NCBI GenBank assembly: GCA_028867755.1
Contig: JAGWFT010000001.1
Span: forward strand, 100,628-164,627
Source of the DNA: Nitrososphaerota archaeon
GTDB lineage: Archaea > Thermoproteota > Nitrososphaeria > Nitrososphaerales > Nitrosopumilaceae
DNA length: 64,000 bases
Reading direction: 5' to 3'
In this document: positions 53,465-63,900 of the stretch, one piece after another
How the letters are laid out: each line of letters opens with the position of its first letter
Position numbering within the stretch: the first letter of the stretch is position 1
The notes under the pieces: generated by a model
Seen by the model: only the letters and a program-made list of their open reading frames with translations
Database searches by the model: none
What the model was told of the DNA's origin: nothing
Made by a program: the position numbers and the translations under genes

Positions 53465-56311
53465 CTATCCTACCTCTATTGAGATATAGTGCAGTTCTGG
53501 CACGTTGTTGACAACAATAATGGTTCCTAGGTTTAGTGTGTTATTTTCTTGCCACAGGATTATTCTGTTGCTGCTAGGTTGCACAAAGTCCTTGACAAAT
53601 CCTGAGATCAGTGTCTTTGCGTTATCAAGATCAGATGGTTGCTGGAACAAGACACTGCCCTCTTCAAATGTAAGTGGTAGTTGTATAGTAGTTGGAGTTA
53701 CTATGGTTATCTTGTCATCTTGTAGTATTGACTTGATAGCAGATACTCTTGAAGTTGCATCTAGTGTTAGTGTGGCAGTAACATTAGATGGAGCAACACC
53801 GCTAAGCTTTGCAAGATATGCCGCAAATGCCTGTTGCGGCGTGTTTCCTAGTCCTACAAAGTATTCTCCATCAAATGCAGCACCAACAGCTGCAATTGTT
53901 CCAAGTTGAGTTACAACTCCTCCAGAACCTGCAGTATATACAGGGATAAAGTAGACGTCCTGGGCTCCCACCCTGTACAATATATTATCACCAAGTCTTG
54001 GATTTTGTAGTAGTGTCCTAAGCTGCCTGAAATCCGAGTCCTTGTCAAGTGCCTCACTTACCGAAGACGGTCCAAGAAGTTTTGTCTTGGAGTCAAGGGG
54101 AACTTCATAGAACTGCATCTTTCCAAGGTTTGGCACGTCATTTTGTACTGTCATAAATCCCGCCAAGTTTCTGCCTGCAGATCCTCTAAGTTCTAGCGAC
54201 AATAATCCAATATAGGTTGGCTTGTCAAATCCTAACGGTTTTGCTTCCACATAATATGTTCCAACACCATCTGGCACCTCGTAAAAGTCATTTGCCTGGA
54301 TGAATGTAGATGTGTCTGTAACATGGTAAATGTCAAACATATCTACTTTCCAGTCAAATAGTTCTTCTGGATACCTGAGTTGTTTGTTGAGCCATTGCGG
54401 ACTGTCTATGAATTTGTCCTTGTATTGACTATAGAACATGTTTGTAAAAAAGTCATTATCTCCTGTTTTGATTAATGTCACGTTTCCATTGTAAACATCG
54501 ATTAGCGCATAACCAACCAATCTCAAATAGGGATTGCTAACAGACCACGGTACATTGTTTGTGTCAAATCCTATTATCAATGGCATTAGCCAGTAACTCT
54601 TGTTTCCGTCAGTGACAGGAAGCGAGCTTACCTGTTTTCCAAATAGATCGTATTGGAAGTATGGGTATAGTAATTGCATTCTGTCATGAATGTCTCTGTA
54701 TCTCATCATGTGAATTGGCTGTGTTGGATAAGACAAGAAAAAGTTTGGTTCAAAGAGTTGGCTTGCTGGTGGAGCTACATCAAGTCCTCCAGACCCTGCA
54801 TAAGATGCATTGTTTAGTTCAGCAGTAGTGGTCCTTCCCACTGGATATGCAGCCCAAGTATCAGAAAACAGGCCTCCTTCTCCATAATAGATTACTCTTT
54901 GCTTGAAGATCTGGCTACTATCAACTATGGTTCCGTTATGGGCATCAATTGTAAGAAATCCATTGTCAACATGTGTGTATACAAAGTGCTGGTTGTACCA
55001 CATGTTTTCTACACTGACCGATGATGGAAGAATTGGCTTCATCGATGCGGTCCAGTATAGTGTATCATTGAATCTTAGGATATCATTGTCTTCAAAGTCA
55101 ACATATGGTATGAGTCCTATTTCCGGCTTTAACTTTGCAAAGGCAGCATCCCAGTCCCATACCCTAACTTTGTTTAACACATCATTGTTGGAAGCAACAT
55201 AATCTGATATCTGGTCAGGAGGAACAGGTGAGAGTTTTACATTATGAGGTGTGACAGATATCTGGTCTAGCTGCCCCAAGTATCTGTTTACTCCAATCTG
55301 TTGCGCCTTGTATGGTCCAAGATATTCTATCTTTCTTGCGTCAGCTATGCTGTTGTTGACAACCATTATTGAGCCTGCTATTATCGCTATTATGACTAGG
55401 ACCATTATGCGTATGTAGATATCACGTTTTGACGGATGAATGATTACTCTGGCTTTGAATTTATCAATGAAATAAAATGCAATGAGTGCAAAGCCTGCCG
55501 CAAAGGTTCCTGCAATCTGGTATCTTGTGTTATAGTCTATTTGGTTTGTGAAAAACATGTTTACTGCGGCCCAGATTATTCCTATTCCGATTATTCCTTC
55601 AACTGTCGATATATAATCAAGAAACTTTGGCTTGCCTTTTGATGCATCTTGAATGTAACTTACAGCTACTCTTACAATATTATGAAGCCCTACGTATAGG
55701 ACAAGTCTTAGGCCAATAGCAGCTAACAATGGCGGCACAAAAATTGTTAATGCAGGAATCATTGGTACCACTTGGTTTACTGCATAGACAGGATCAGATG
55801 GCGGAGTGTTAAAGGGAAGAGAGAAGATATTCCAAATGTTTTGGACGCCTAGATCGTTTCCTTGTAAAAGATAAACTACTGCAAAGCCAAAAATGAGATT
55901 TGTAAAAAATGCTCCAAAGAGCAAGACCTTTGTTATCTGCCAAATTACAAAGTTTGGGATGTTCAGTTTGTATTCCTTAAAACCAGGAACACTTTCTGCC
56001 CCAACATAATTTCCCCTTTTAAGAAATGTCAGTACAACATTAAGCGAATACCAAGAGATTGAAGATCGATTCTTGATATTTACTCTAATCAGACCTATTG
56101 ATGATAGAACAAGTGCTGATACAAGTGAAAAATACAGAGGTTTTGTAAAGAGTGTACCAAATTCTTGGAAATTCATGTATAAAACGACAGCTTGGTTGCT
56201 GCCCATCACAAAAATTACAATTGCAATTATGGCTACAATTCCTATCCTGATGTACTTGCTAGCATCACGCGGAGGTGGGTTGGATTGAGTCGATGAACTA
56301 TACAAAATCAC
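53465..56311 (-). CDS. UPF0182 (COG1615) large membrane protein
   Basis: A 948-residue protein with about seven hydrophobic segments in residues 20-335, then a large extracytoplasmic part. That part has the family pattern VRVWDWDAAFAKLKPEIGLI, RVIYYGEGG, YSQYKDKFIDSPQWLNKQLR, YPEELFDWKVDMFDIYHVTD and NDFYEVPD. UPF0182 members occur in many bacteria and some archaea and have no proven function. Size is normal. It ends directly before the amidotransferase start, so one transcript is likely. Confidence 0.85.
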   Translation of the reverse strand: MILYSSSTQSNPPPRDASKYIRIGIVAIIAIVIFVMGSNQAVVLYMNFQEFGTLFTKPLYFSLVSALVLSSIGLIRVNIKNRSSISWYSLNVVLTFLKRGNYVGAESVPGFKEYKLNIPNFVIWQITKVLLFGAFFTNLIFGFAVVYLLQGNDLGVQNIWNIFSLPFNTPPSDPVYAVNQVVPMIPALTIFVPPLLAAIGLRLVLYVGLHNIVRVAVSYIQDASKGKPKFLDYISTVEGIIGIGIIWAAVNMFFTNQIDYNTRYQIAGTFAAGFALIAFYFIDKFKARVIIHPSKRDIYIRIMVLVIIAIIAGSIMVVNNSIADARKIEYLGPYKAQQIGVNRYLGQLDQISVTPHNVKLSPVPPDQISDYVASNNDVLNKVRVWDWDAAFAKLKPEIGLIPYVDFEDNDILRFNDTLYWTASMKPILPSSVSVENMWYNQHFVYTHVDNGFLTIDAHNGTIVDSSQIFKQRVIYYGEGGLFSDTWAAYPVGRTTTAELNNASYAGSGGLDVAPPASQLFEPNFFLSYPTQPIHMMRYRDIHDRMQLLYPYFQYDLFGKQVSSLPVTDGNKSYWLMPLIIGFDTNNVPWSVSNPYLRLVGYALIDVYNGNVTLIKTGDNDFFTNMFYSQYKDKFIDSPQWLNKQLRYPEELFDWKVDMFDIYHVTDTSTFIQANDFYEVPDGVGTYYVEAKPLGFDKPTYIGLLSLELRGSAGRNLAGFMTVQNDVPNLGKMQFYEVPLDSKTKLLGPSSVSEALDKDSDFRQLRTLLQNPRLGDNILYRVGAQDVYFIPVYTAGSGGVVTQLGTIAAVGAAFDGEYFVGLGNTPQQAFAAYLAKLSGVAPSNVTATLTLDATSRVSAIKSILQDDKITIVTPTTIQLPLTFEEGSVLFQQPSDLDNAKTLISGFVKDFVQPSSNRIILWQENNTLNLGTIIVVNNVPELHYISIEVG

Positions 56312-56393
56312 TTTACCTCCCTGTGTATCAAATTAATGTCTTACCTACATCGTTTCTTGACAACTATTAATATAAGTCAAGGCACGGTTTTTC

Positions 56394-57518
56394 TCAGACT
56401 ATACTAGCTAGTCCTTTGCATATCATGTAGACAGCTGCGTATTTTGGTACAGATATTCTCTCATTTGCGTATGGACCGTATTTCTTGTTCTTCAGTCTGA
56501 TTTGGACAGGACAGTTTGCAATAATGTCTGCTTTTTCCTCCCCAAGCAAACATGCGTCCAAAAAGGGATCAAAGTCATCTAGGTTTTTGCACGGTACCTT
56601 TGACAGACCGCTCTTGCTGTTTACAGAACCTTCAAGCCGGAAAATTCTATGTATATCCATTGTTACCTTGGGGTCTACTTTGATTCCTATTGTTTGACGT
56701 ATCTCATCGAGTTTTACTTGGAATGCCAGATATCCATCTGACACAATTTGCTTTGCAGCTTTGGGGGCTCTAGTTTTTGATCCAAACAGGCTAGTTGCTA
56801 CTCTGCCACGCCATCCTGATTCTCCAATTTCTGGAAGTGTTGACTTGAAGTTATTCTGCTTTCTTATTCCAAAAGTTTCTGGCATGATTCCATTGAACAT
56901 GATATAGTCCACTAGATCGGCTCTTTCTTGAGAACCCACCATTTCATAATTACTGTTTATGACTCGAATGTGAAAACCTTCGTTCCCTGAAAAATATACC
57001 TCAACCTCCTCATTTTTTATGCCAAGATCTTCATCAAGTATTTGCACTAGTTTTTTAGCTTCCTTTTTAGATTCGTCAATACAGTTCTTGCAAGCAACTG
57101 ATACAACTTCAAACTTGGTTGACCCACACTTGGGGCAGGCTGAATGTTTTCCTAGTATGGCGTCATGGCATGAGCCACACTTGAAGATGGCGTGATCATT
57201 TCTACATGATAGTGTCAGGTCCTTTGCATCTATGTCAAAGATAAGATCTGCCCCCTTCCAGTCCTTTTCTGACATTGGCATGCTTGGAAAAGAATAGTAT
57301 GCATTGGAACAATAGACATCTGATGGAATCTCCTTCATCAAGAGAAGATGTAGTTCCTTGTTGTCTTTTATTGCAATGTGTCTTATCATGCCACCGTTAA
57401 TTTTTTGATATCCAAATTCTCTTTGAGTAGGTTTTGGCGGAACACTAACAAGATCAAAGTGGTTAAAGTAGTATTCCTTGATTGCATTTTCTACTAGGCC
57501 TATGTCTTTTTCAAGCAT
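56394..57518 (-). CDS. priS: DNA primase small (catalytic) subunit PriS
   Basis: A 374-residue primase. The catalytic acidic pair is in LIFDIDAKDLTLSC (near 92-105), a zinc-binding cluster follows (FKCGSCHDAILGKHSACPKC, then CKNC), and the nucleotide-binding motif VYFSGNEGFHIRVIN lies near 183 with the family's SGxxGxH form. It makes primers with PriL. Its ATG overlaps the PriL stop by one base (TAATG). Confidence 0.93.
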   Translation of the reverse strand: MLEKDIGLVENAIKEYYFNHFDLVSVPPKPTQREFGYQKINGGMIRHIAIKDNKELHLLLMKEIPSDVYCSNAYYSFPSMPMSEKDWKGADLIFDIDAKDLTLSCRNDHAIFKCGSCHDAILGKHSACPKCGSTKFEVVSVACKNCIDESKKEAKKLVQILDEDLGIKNEEVEVYFSGNEGFHIRVINSNYEMVGSQERADLVDYIMFNGIMPETFGIRKQNNFKSTLPEIGESGWRGRVATSLFGSKTRAPKAAKQIVSDGYLAFQVKLDEIRQTIGIKVDPKVTMDIHRIFRLEGSVNSKSGLSKVPCKNLDDFDPFLDACLLGEEKADIIANCPVQIRLKNKKYGPYANERISVPKYAAVYMICKGLASIV

Positions 57519-58510
57519 TAGTTCTTCCTCTTTTTACCAAATTGAATTGGATTTATGATGCCAGAACAATCAGGAATTGCAAAACACAAGTTCTCGCTTC
57601 GCAGTTTATCACACGAGGGGCATTGATATTTTGTGCCCTTGCCTGAAGAACCAGATATATGTTCTAGTTGGTATCGGGTTACGCGCTCATTGTAATCTGG
57701 TGCATTTTTGAAGAGCGGAGCTATTTGATCAGTTGTCTGACCCCTTGCAAGTAGATACGTAGCAAGCAAGAATCTTCCCGAATGCGGTAAATTCTCCCCT
57801 TTTTCCAATACCTCAATTGCATGCTTTACACATGGGGGATGGTCAGAAGATACTACAATTGCGTCTGAAAACTTTGTTGCCAGCTGAACCAAGTCCTGCA
57901 CACGGGACTTGAAGGTCTCTGGGATTGATGGTAATGCTATTGATTGGATTTTAGAGTTGATGTATTGGCCAAGTTCTGTGCGTATGAGTCTCACAGTTTC
58001 ATGTGCTGTCAGATAGACAAGTCCACCTGTTACTCTGCGATTAACCAGCTTCCATTCCTTTTCGTGAAAATGAACTGCCCTTTGCAAATAATCACTAACC
58101 TTTATCACAAATTCTTCATTTTCTACAGTGACTTGAACTCTAAACAACTCTTGAATTATTTTCAATGGGAGTTCAAGGTTCTTCTTGTCCTTGTTTGACC
58201 AGAGATCCTGTTGCAAGTATCTCTCTGCTCTTCTTGCTTCTGCAAGAGAGAATCTTCTTGTCAGGGTGTTAATTCCTGCAGCTTTTAACAATATGACTGC
58301 AACGATAAAAGAAAGTATTTCAATATCTGGATTTTCAATTGGGCCCTTATCTGAACCATAGATTTGCCCTGATGTTGCAACTACAATTCTTCCATACGCC
58401 TTTTCTACCAATGGCGCCCAGTCTGGATGAGCGAGTTGCTCAAGGTTAAATCCCTTATCACGTAGATATTCTCCTGCCTCTGCAAGGAATGGATACTTGG
58501 CAAGATCCAT
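57518..58510 (-). CDS. priL: DNA primase large subunit PriL
   Basis: A 330-residue regulatory subunit. Starts MDLAKYPFLAEAGEYLRDKG at 58510; longer upstream reading would run into the divergent endonuclease IV gene and is not credible. The C-terminal Fe-S domain has four cysteines: DHPPCVKHAIEVLEKGENLP, YQCPSCDKL, NLCFAIPDC, together with HSGRFLLATYLLARGQ typical of PriL. A TATA-like TTTTTAAG is about 35 nt upstream. Confidence 0.92.
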   Translation of the reverse strand: MDLAKYPFLAEAGEYLRDKGFNLEQLAHPDWAPLVEKAYGRIVVATSGQIYGSDKGPIENPDIEILSFIVAVILLKAAGINTLTRRFSLAEARRAERYLQQDLWSNKDKKNLELPLKIIQELFRVQVTVENEEFVIKVSDYLQRAVHFHEKEWKLVNRRVTGGLVYLTAHETVRLIRTELGQYINSKIQSIALPSIPETFKSRVQDLVQLATKFSDAIVVSSDHPPCVKHAIEVLEKGENLPHSGRFLLATYLLARGQTTDQIAPLFKNAPDYNERVTRYQLEHISGSSGKGTKYQCPSCDKLRSENLCFAIPDCSGIINPIQFGKKRKN

Positions 58511-58621
58511 TATACCTGGATGTAACACATCTATCTTCGTTTTGCACGACTTAAAAATTTGATTGTGTTTTGATTCAGTTACAGAACTCGAGTTTAAATT
58601 ATCCCCAAATAAATCACTGAC

Positions 58622-59464
58622 ATGCAGGTCGGAATGCACGTATCCATATCTGGTTCCATTGACCGTGCCGTAGATAATGCAGTTGCAGCAGACTGTACTG
58701 CATTCCAAATATTTACTCGCAATCCTCGCGGCTGGCTTGCAAAACCCTTGGTAGCAAATGACATTACTAGTTTTAAGGAAAAACTTGCTGCAAGCAAGAT
58801 AGACAGGTTTGCCACTGTTGCACACATGCCATACTTGCCTAACCTCTCATCTCCAGAAGATGAGTCATTTGCAAGATCCCTTAGTTCGCTAATAGATGAG
58901 ATAAAAAGATGCAGCAAACTTGGCGTTCCGTATATTGTTGCACATCTTGGAAGCCACAAGGGTGCAGGCGACAAGAAAGGAATTGAGAGACTGGTCAAGG
59001 CATTTACAAAGGCAGCGGATGATACTACAGACGATATTACAATTCTACTTGAAAATACAGCTGGACAAAAAAATAGTGTTGGTTCTGATTTTGATCAGCT
59101 TGCCTCCATACTACAACAACTAAAGCCTGCAAAACGTTTTGGAGTATGTCTTGATACATGTCATGCATTTGCAGCAGGATATGACCTAAGAACAGAAAAA
59201 ACTGCTTCTGATACGCTTGAAAAATTTCACAAGTCCATAGGATTTGAACACCTAAAGATATTACATCTTAATGACTCAAAGGGAGAGATTGGATGCAACA
59301 TAGATAGACATGAGCACATTGGCTTGGGCCACATAGGAGAGAAGGGGCTTGCACATGTCATACATACCATAAATTCAAAAAAGATTCCAATGATTTTAGA
59401 GACGCCCATTGATGAGAGACGAGATGATGTTGGTAACCTTAAAAAAGTTAAGGAACTGGCATGA
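58622..59464 (+). CDS. nfo: Endonuclease IV (AP endonuclease)
   Basis: A 280-residue TIM-barrel enzyme cutting abasic DNA 5' to the lesion. The metal ligands are readable: VAHMPYLPNL, VAHLGSHKG, ILLENTAGQ, VCLDTCHAFAAGYDL, HLNDSKGEIG, DRHEHIGLGHIG and MILETPID. The start MQVGMHVSISGSIDRAVDNA is standard. A TTTAAATTA box lies about 30 nt before the ATG. Confidence 0.95.
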   Translation: MQVGMHVSISGSIDRAVDNAVAADCTAFQIFTRNPRGWLAKPLVANDITSFKEKLAASKIDRFATVAHMPYLPNLSSPEDESFARSLSSLIDEIKRCSKLGVPYIVAHLGSHKGAGDKKGIERLVKAFTKAADDTTDDITILLENTAGQKNSVGSDFDQLASILQQLKPAKRFGVCLDTCHAFAAGYDLRTEKTASDTLEKFHKSIGFEHLKILHLNDSKGEIGCNIDRHEHIGLGHIGEKGLAHVIHTINSKKIPMILETPIDERRDDVGNLKKVKELA

Positions 59465-59490
59465 TCTAGTGCTTAAGAGGAGAATATTCA

Positions 59491-60951
59491 ATGAATTATG
59501 ATCAAATAATGCAGCTTGCACTTGAAAGGGGATTTTATTTTCCAAGCTGTGAGATTTATTCAGATGCACAAGCCGGATTCTGGGAGTATGGACCGTCTGG
59601 AGTTAGCCTAAAGAGCAAATTCATCGAGCTGTGGAGACGTGAGCTTGTAAGACGTGATAGGATGTTAGAGATTGACGGTTCCCAGATAATGTCACAGTCA
59701 GTCTTTGTTGCATCAGGCCATCTGTCAAGTTTTGCAGATCCAATAATAACTTGCCAAAAATGCAGATCCATTTTCAGAGCTGACAAGCTGATTGCAGAGA
59801 TTACATCAGTAGTGGTTCCAGAAAGCGCAGAACTGGAGCAGTTTGATAAAGTGATTGCAGAAAAAGATGTGAGATGCCCCAAATGCAGGGGCAATTTCGA
59901 TAATGCAAAAAAATTCAACATGATGTTCAAGGTTGGAATAGGCCCTCAAAGCGAAGCAGCATATCTAAGACCAGAGACCTGTCAATCTATTTTTGTTGAT
60001 TTTCCAAGACTTTACAAAACAATGCGAGGACGACTGCCAATCGGAATTGCACAGATTGGAAAGAGTTTTAGAAATGAGATCTCGCCACGCCAAAGTCTTC
60101 TTAGGTTAAGAGAGTTCTATCAAGCAGAGATCGAAGTCTTTTGCAATCCTGATAAACTAAATGACATAGATGGGTTCTCTGAGATCGAAAATACAGAGAT
60201 CAGATTAATGATTGATGATACAATCATCAAGCCTGTAACATGCAAAGAAGCTGTAGAGTCTGGAATGCTTCCTAACAAGCTTGTGGCATATTACTTGGCC
60301 CTCTTGGTAGAATTTTACCAAAAGACTGGAATTGATGTAAACAAAAGCAGATTTAGAAAACTAGGTGACAAGGAAAAGGCCTTTTACGCATCAGTTGCCT
60401 TTGACTTTGAGGTAGAAACCACTATTGGTTGGCTTGAGCTTGTTGCATGCAATTATAGATCAGACTATGATCTCAAGAGTCATGGTAACGTAAGCAAGGA
60501 AAAATTTGAGGTACTACATGATAACGTTAAGGTTCTTCCCCATGTTTTTGAGCTCTCAATGGGAATAGACCGAAGTCTTTATACAATTTTGGAACACAAC
60601 TACAAAGAAGACAAGGATAACGACAGAATCTTTCTTTCCTTAAAACCATATCTTGCTCCTATCCATGTTGGAGTGTTATCGCTTGTAAAAAAGGATGGTC
60701 TTGCTGAAAAGACAGAAGAGATCTTCTCAAAGATAAAGCGAAAATATGATGCCTTTTTGGATCATTCTGGTGCCATAGGAAGAAGATATAGAAGACTTGA
60801 TGAGGTTGGAGCACCACTTGCTATAACCATAGATCATCAGACCTTGCAAGATGATACTGTGACAATTAGAATACGAGACTCAATGGAGCAAGAAAGAATC
60901 AAGATATCAGATCTTGATTCCCATATAACAAAAGCTACTTCCTATCCATAG
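59491..60951 (+). CDS. glyS: Glycyl-tRNA synthetase (archaeal/eukaryotic class II)
   Basis: A 486-residue dimeric class II synthetase. N-terminal ALERGFYFPSCEIYSDAQAG, FWEYGPSGVSLKSKFIELW; an insertion with zinc cysteines (CQKC, CPKC); motif 2 FRNEISPRQSLLRLREFYQA; motif 3 ELSMGIDRSLYTILEHNY; and an anticodon-binding domain from LAPIHVGVLSLVKK. A ribosome-binding AGAGGAGA precedes the ATG. tRNA-Gly(CCC) is encoded 8 kb away. Confidence 0.95.
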   Translation: MNYDQIMQLALERGFYFPSCEIYSDAQAGFWEYGPSGVSLKSKFIELWRRELVRRDRMLEIDGSQIMSQSVFVASGHLSSFADPIITCQKCRSIFRADKLIAEITSVVVPESAELEQFDKVIAEKDVRCPKCRGNFDNAKKFNMMFKVGIGPQSEAAYLRPETCQSIFVDFPRLYKTMRGRLPIGIAQIGKSFRNEISPRQSLLRLREFYQAEIEVFCNPDKLNDIDGFSEIENTEIRLMIDDTIIKPVTCKEAVESGMLPNKLVAYYLALLVEFYQKTGIDVNKSRFRKLGDKEKAFYASVAFDFEVETTIGWLELVACNYRSDYDLKSHGNVSKEKFEVLHDNVKVLPHVFELSMGIDRSLYTILEHNYKEDKDNDRIFLSLKPYLAPIHVGVLSLVKKDGLAEKTEEIFSKIKRKYDAFLDHSGAIGRRYRRLDEVGAPLAITIDHQTLQDDTVTIRIRDSMEQERIKISDLDSHITKATSYP

Positions 60952-60981
60952 AAGGTTCTACATAAGCAGGATAACTCTAGG

Positions 60982-63900
60982 TTATTGAGATGATAAAGTG
61001 ATAAGAGATGTGCTAGTGTCTCTATATTTTACTTTCAAGAATATGTCATCTGTGGCATGTGCTAATGGTAAGAGATCCTGTTGTGAGTCAACTCCTACCT
61101 TCCACTGGCCAAGTATAGGATCTACTGATGTTATAGAGAAGCGCTCAAGTGGACTATCAGGTCCAGAGTATCTTACTCTGTAAATCTGGTCTCCTATGGT
61201 TACTGTCTTAAAGTTGCCTGCAAGTCCATCAGTAGATTTTGTTACAAGGCAATCACTAGAGCCGCCAATGACACATGTGCCGTCAGGAGCAACTACTCTA
61301 TACCTCATTGTGCCTTCATTCGTAAATGAGGAATATAGTACGACAGGATTTGCTACAGTGTTATTTTTCCCAGCAATTGTTTCTATGTCAGGTGATTGCG
61401 AAAGAGCAATTGTCTGAACTGACGGATATGTGGATATTTCTGACGTCTGAGTATCAAGTGATTGTCCATAAAAGTTTGCAACTGCTTGTACTTGATGATT
61501 TGTTAGCTTGCCAATTGCTGGCACCTTCCATTTCAGGTCTACTGCTGTCTGTCCTGTTCCAAATACCTGTGAGGGAGATGTATAGGAAACATTTCCGTCA
61601 ACAATTAGAGATACAGAACCATAGAGAGGTCCTGTACCTTCATTGGTAAAGTATGCAGTTGGGGTTGCTGTCATTCCTTCTGCTTTTGTAGGAGAGATAT
61701 CCATCTCAAGGTTACCTGAAATACCATATGATGGCTTGACACCAATTGTATACTGGTCAGAGTCAGTTGTCTTGCCTGCATTGTTTTGCGCATCTATCCA
61801 GTATGTTACAGCTGGGGCTTGCACCGCATCTGCAGGAATTGTACCCGAGACAGCATATGTGGTGTTTGAGATCTGCAATGGTGTCACATCCATGCTTGCA
61901 GTAGTATACATGCTTGCTGGATTGCCTGCCCCGACAAATCGTAGCTGCACCTGGCTTGGCTGTGTTTGACTGCTGATTATGGCATATACTTTTACTTGCT
62001 GTGAAGTTACAAAGTGATTTTCTTCAGATGGAATCATGGTGCCATTTCCTGACTGGAACTTTACATCAAATATCTGGGGTGCTCCTGCTGATACTTGCTC
62101 TGTAGACTGGATTGTCTCTGGGTTTTCATAATTGATGGCTGATGCACAGTTTGTTACACTCACTGTCTCTCCTACCGAGTTGACATTGTTGTTTACTGCC
62201 TGTAATGCAACTACCTCAAATGACTGCTCTTTTGGATCAACATGTGCAAGATAGACCAGTCTTTGTATGGTAGAGTTTTGGTTCTCTTGTGCAAATGGCT
62301 GTACCTGGTCTGGTGTTGCCTGGACAGTTCCTGTCAGGGATGTACGCAATATTACACTTGGATTTGCTACTGAATATTCTACTAGTATCTTGACTGTATC
62401 ATTCTGGCATAGGTTATACGATACTGAATCAATCTTGAGCTCTGGTGCAAGTGTGCCTCCAAACCCTACACTTGACTGGCTTGCAGATGTTGATACTGAT
62501 GATGGGCCAGTGCCTATAGATACTGTTCCTCCACTGGGGCCTGCTGCTGATGGGCCGGATGGGCCGGATGGGCCAGACGGTCCAGGACCTGATGGACTGG
62601 CGCTTGAGCTCCATGTTGCAAATCCAGTAAAGTGCTTTGTCCAGACTACTAGATCAGAGCCTACGTCTATCTTACATGCTCCTCCAACTGGCAAGTTGTT
62701 GTTTGTTGTCTGGGTATCATCAGCACACGTTGGTGTAATCTCTGTAACTGCATCTGAATAGAAGAAACCAATGTGGGTATTTGCCTCTCCTGGGAATAGC
62801 AACCGTACTGCGTTGTTAAATGCCATTGGGGTGCTGGCACCTATGTTTATGACAGTCTTTATTGTACTAGTTTGGCCTGATGCTGTGGGTATTACCAGAG
62901 AGGAACCAGTTTGTACTGTAGGTAGTGTGAGTACGCCATTCCATGTTGATGAGCCTGTTATGACAGTGTTTTGTGGAATTGCTACTTGAATTGGAATATT
63001 AGAACTACTGTTGGTATTGACAAATTTTGTTATGGTAATAGGATTGGAGATCTGGACTGTTACAGCATCGTTGCTTGTTGTAGATATTGAGGAATAGTTG
63101 ATTGATGCGCTAGTCACATTGGCTGGAATTGTTACTGTAGTTAGGGCAGATGTTGTACTGGTTATGACCAACTGTGGTGTGGTTGTATTTACTACGACAG
63201 TATTCTGTGTAGCTCCAATAAGTTGTTGAGTAGGAGCCAAATTCTGTGCTTGTACAACACCCTCGATAGAGTTCAAAGATTCAGATACTTTTATCGTTAG
63301 TTTTTGAACTGGCACCGGTGTATCTATGCTGGAGAGAGTCTCTTGGAGAGTCTCTGTGTGTTTCTTTGTAGCTGACTGTATTGCATCAGTAGAAGAGAAT
63401 ATTTCTTTGAGAGAGAGAGTTGGTGTCTTGAATACTGCGTCAGAGGAGGAGAGTGTTTCTTTGAGAGTTGTATTGGAGGCCTTGCCTACTATATCAGAGG
63501 AGGAGAGTGTTTCTTTAAGAGATGTGGTTATGGCTTTTTTGATTTGATCTGAGCTGGAGAGTGTTTCGGAGAGTTTTGTTGTTAGTGACTTGGATATTGT
63601 ATCTGATGAAGATAGTGTTTCTTTGAGAGTTGTAGTTGGTGATTTGGATACTGCGTCAGAGGAGGAGAGTGTTTCTTTGAGAGATGTGGTTAGGGCCTTG
63701 TTGATTTGATCTGAGCTGGAGAGTGTTTCTTTGAGAGATGTGGTTAGGGCCTTGTTGATTTGATCTGAGCTGGAGAGTGTTTCTTTGAGAGTTAGGATTG
63801 GTGATTTGGATACTGCGTCAGAGGAGGAGAGTGTTTCTGGTAGTGCAATTATGAAAAGATGACTACCAGATACTGCGTCAGAGGAGGAGAGTGTTTCTTT

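Noticed and set aside
58511..58825. Longer N-terminus for PriL
   Set aside because: It would cover the start of the divergent endonuclease IV gene and reads as non-protein-like, cysteine-rich sequence; the ATG at 58510 gives the normal PriL length.
63313..63315. GTG as the start of the last exported protein
   Set aside because: The frame is open upstream to the window edge with coherent repeats, so this is an internal valine codon.
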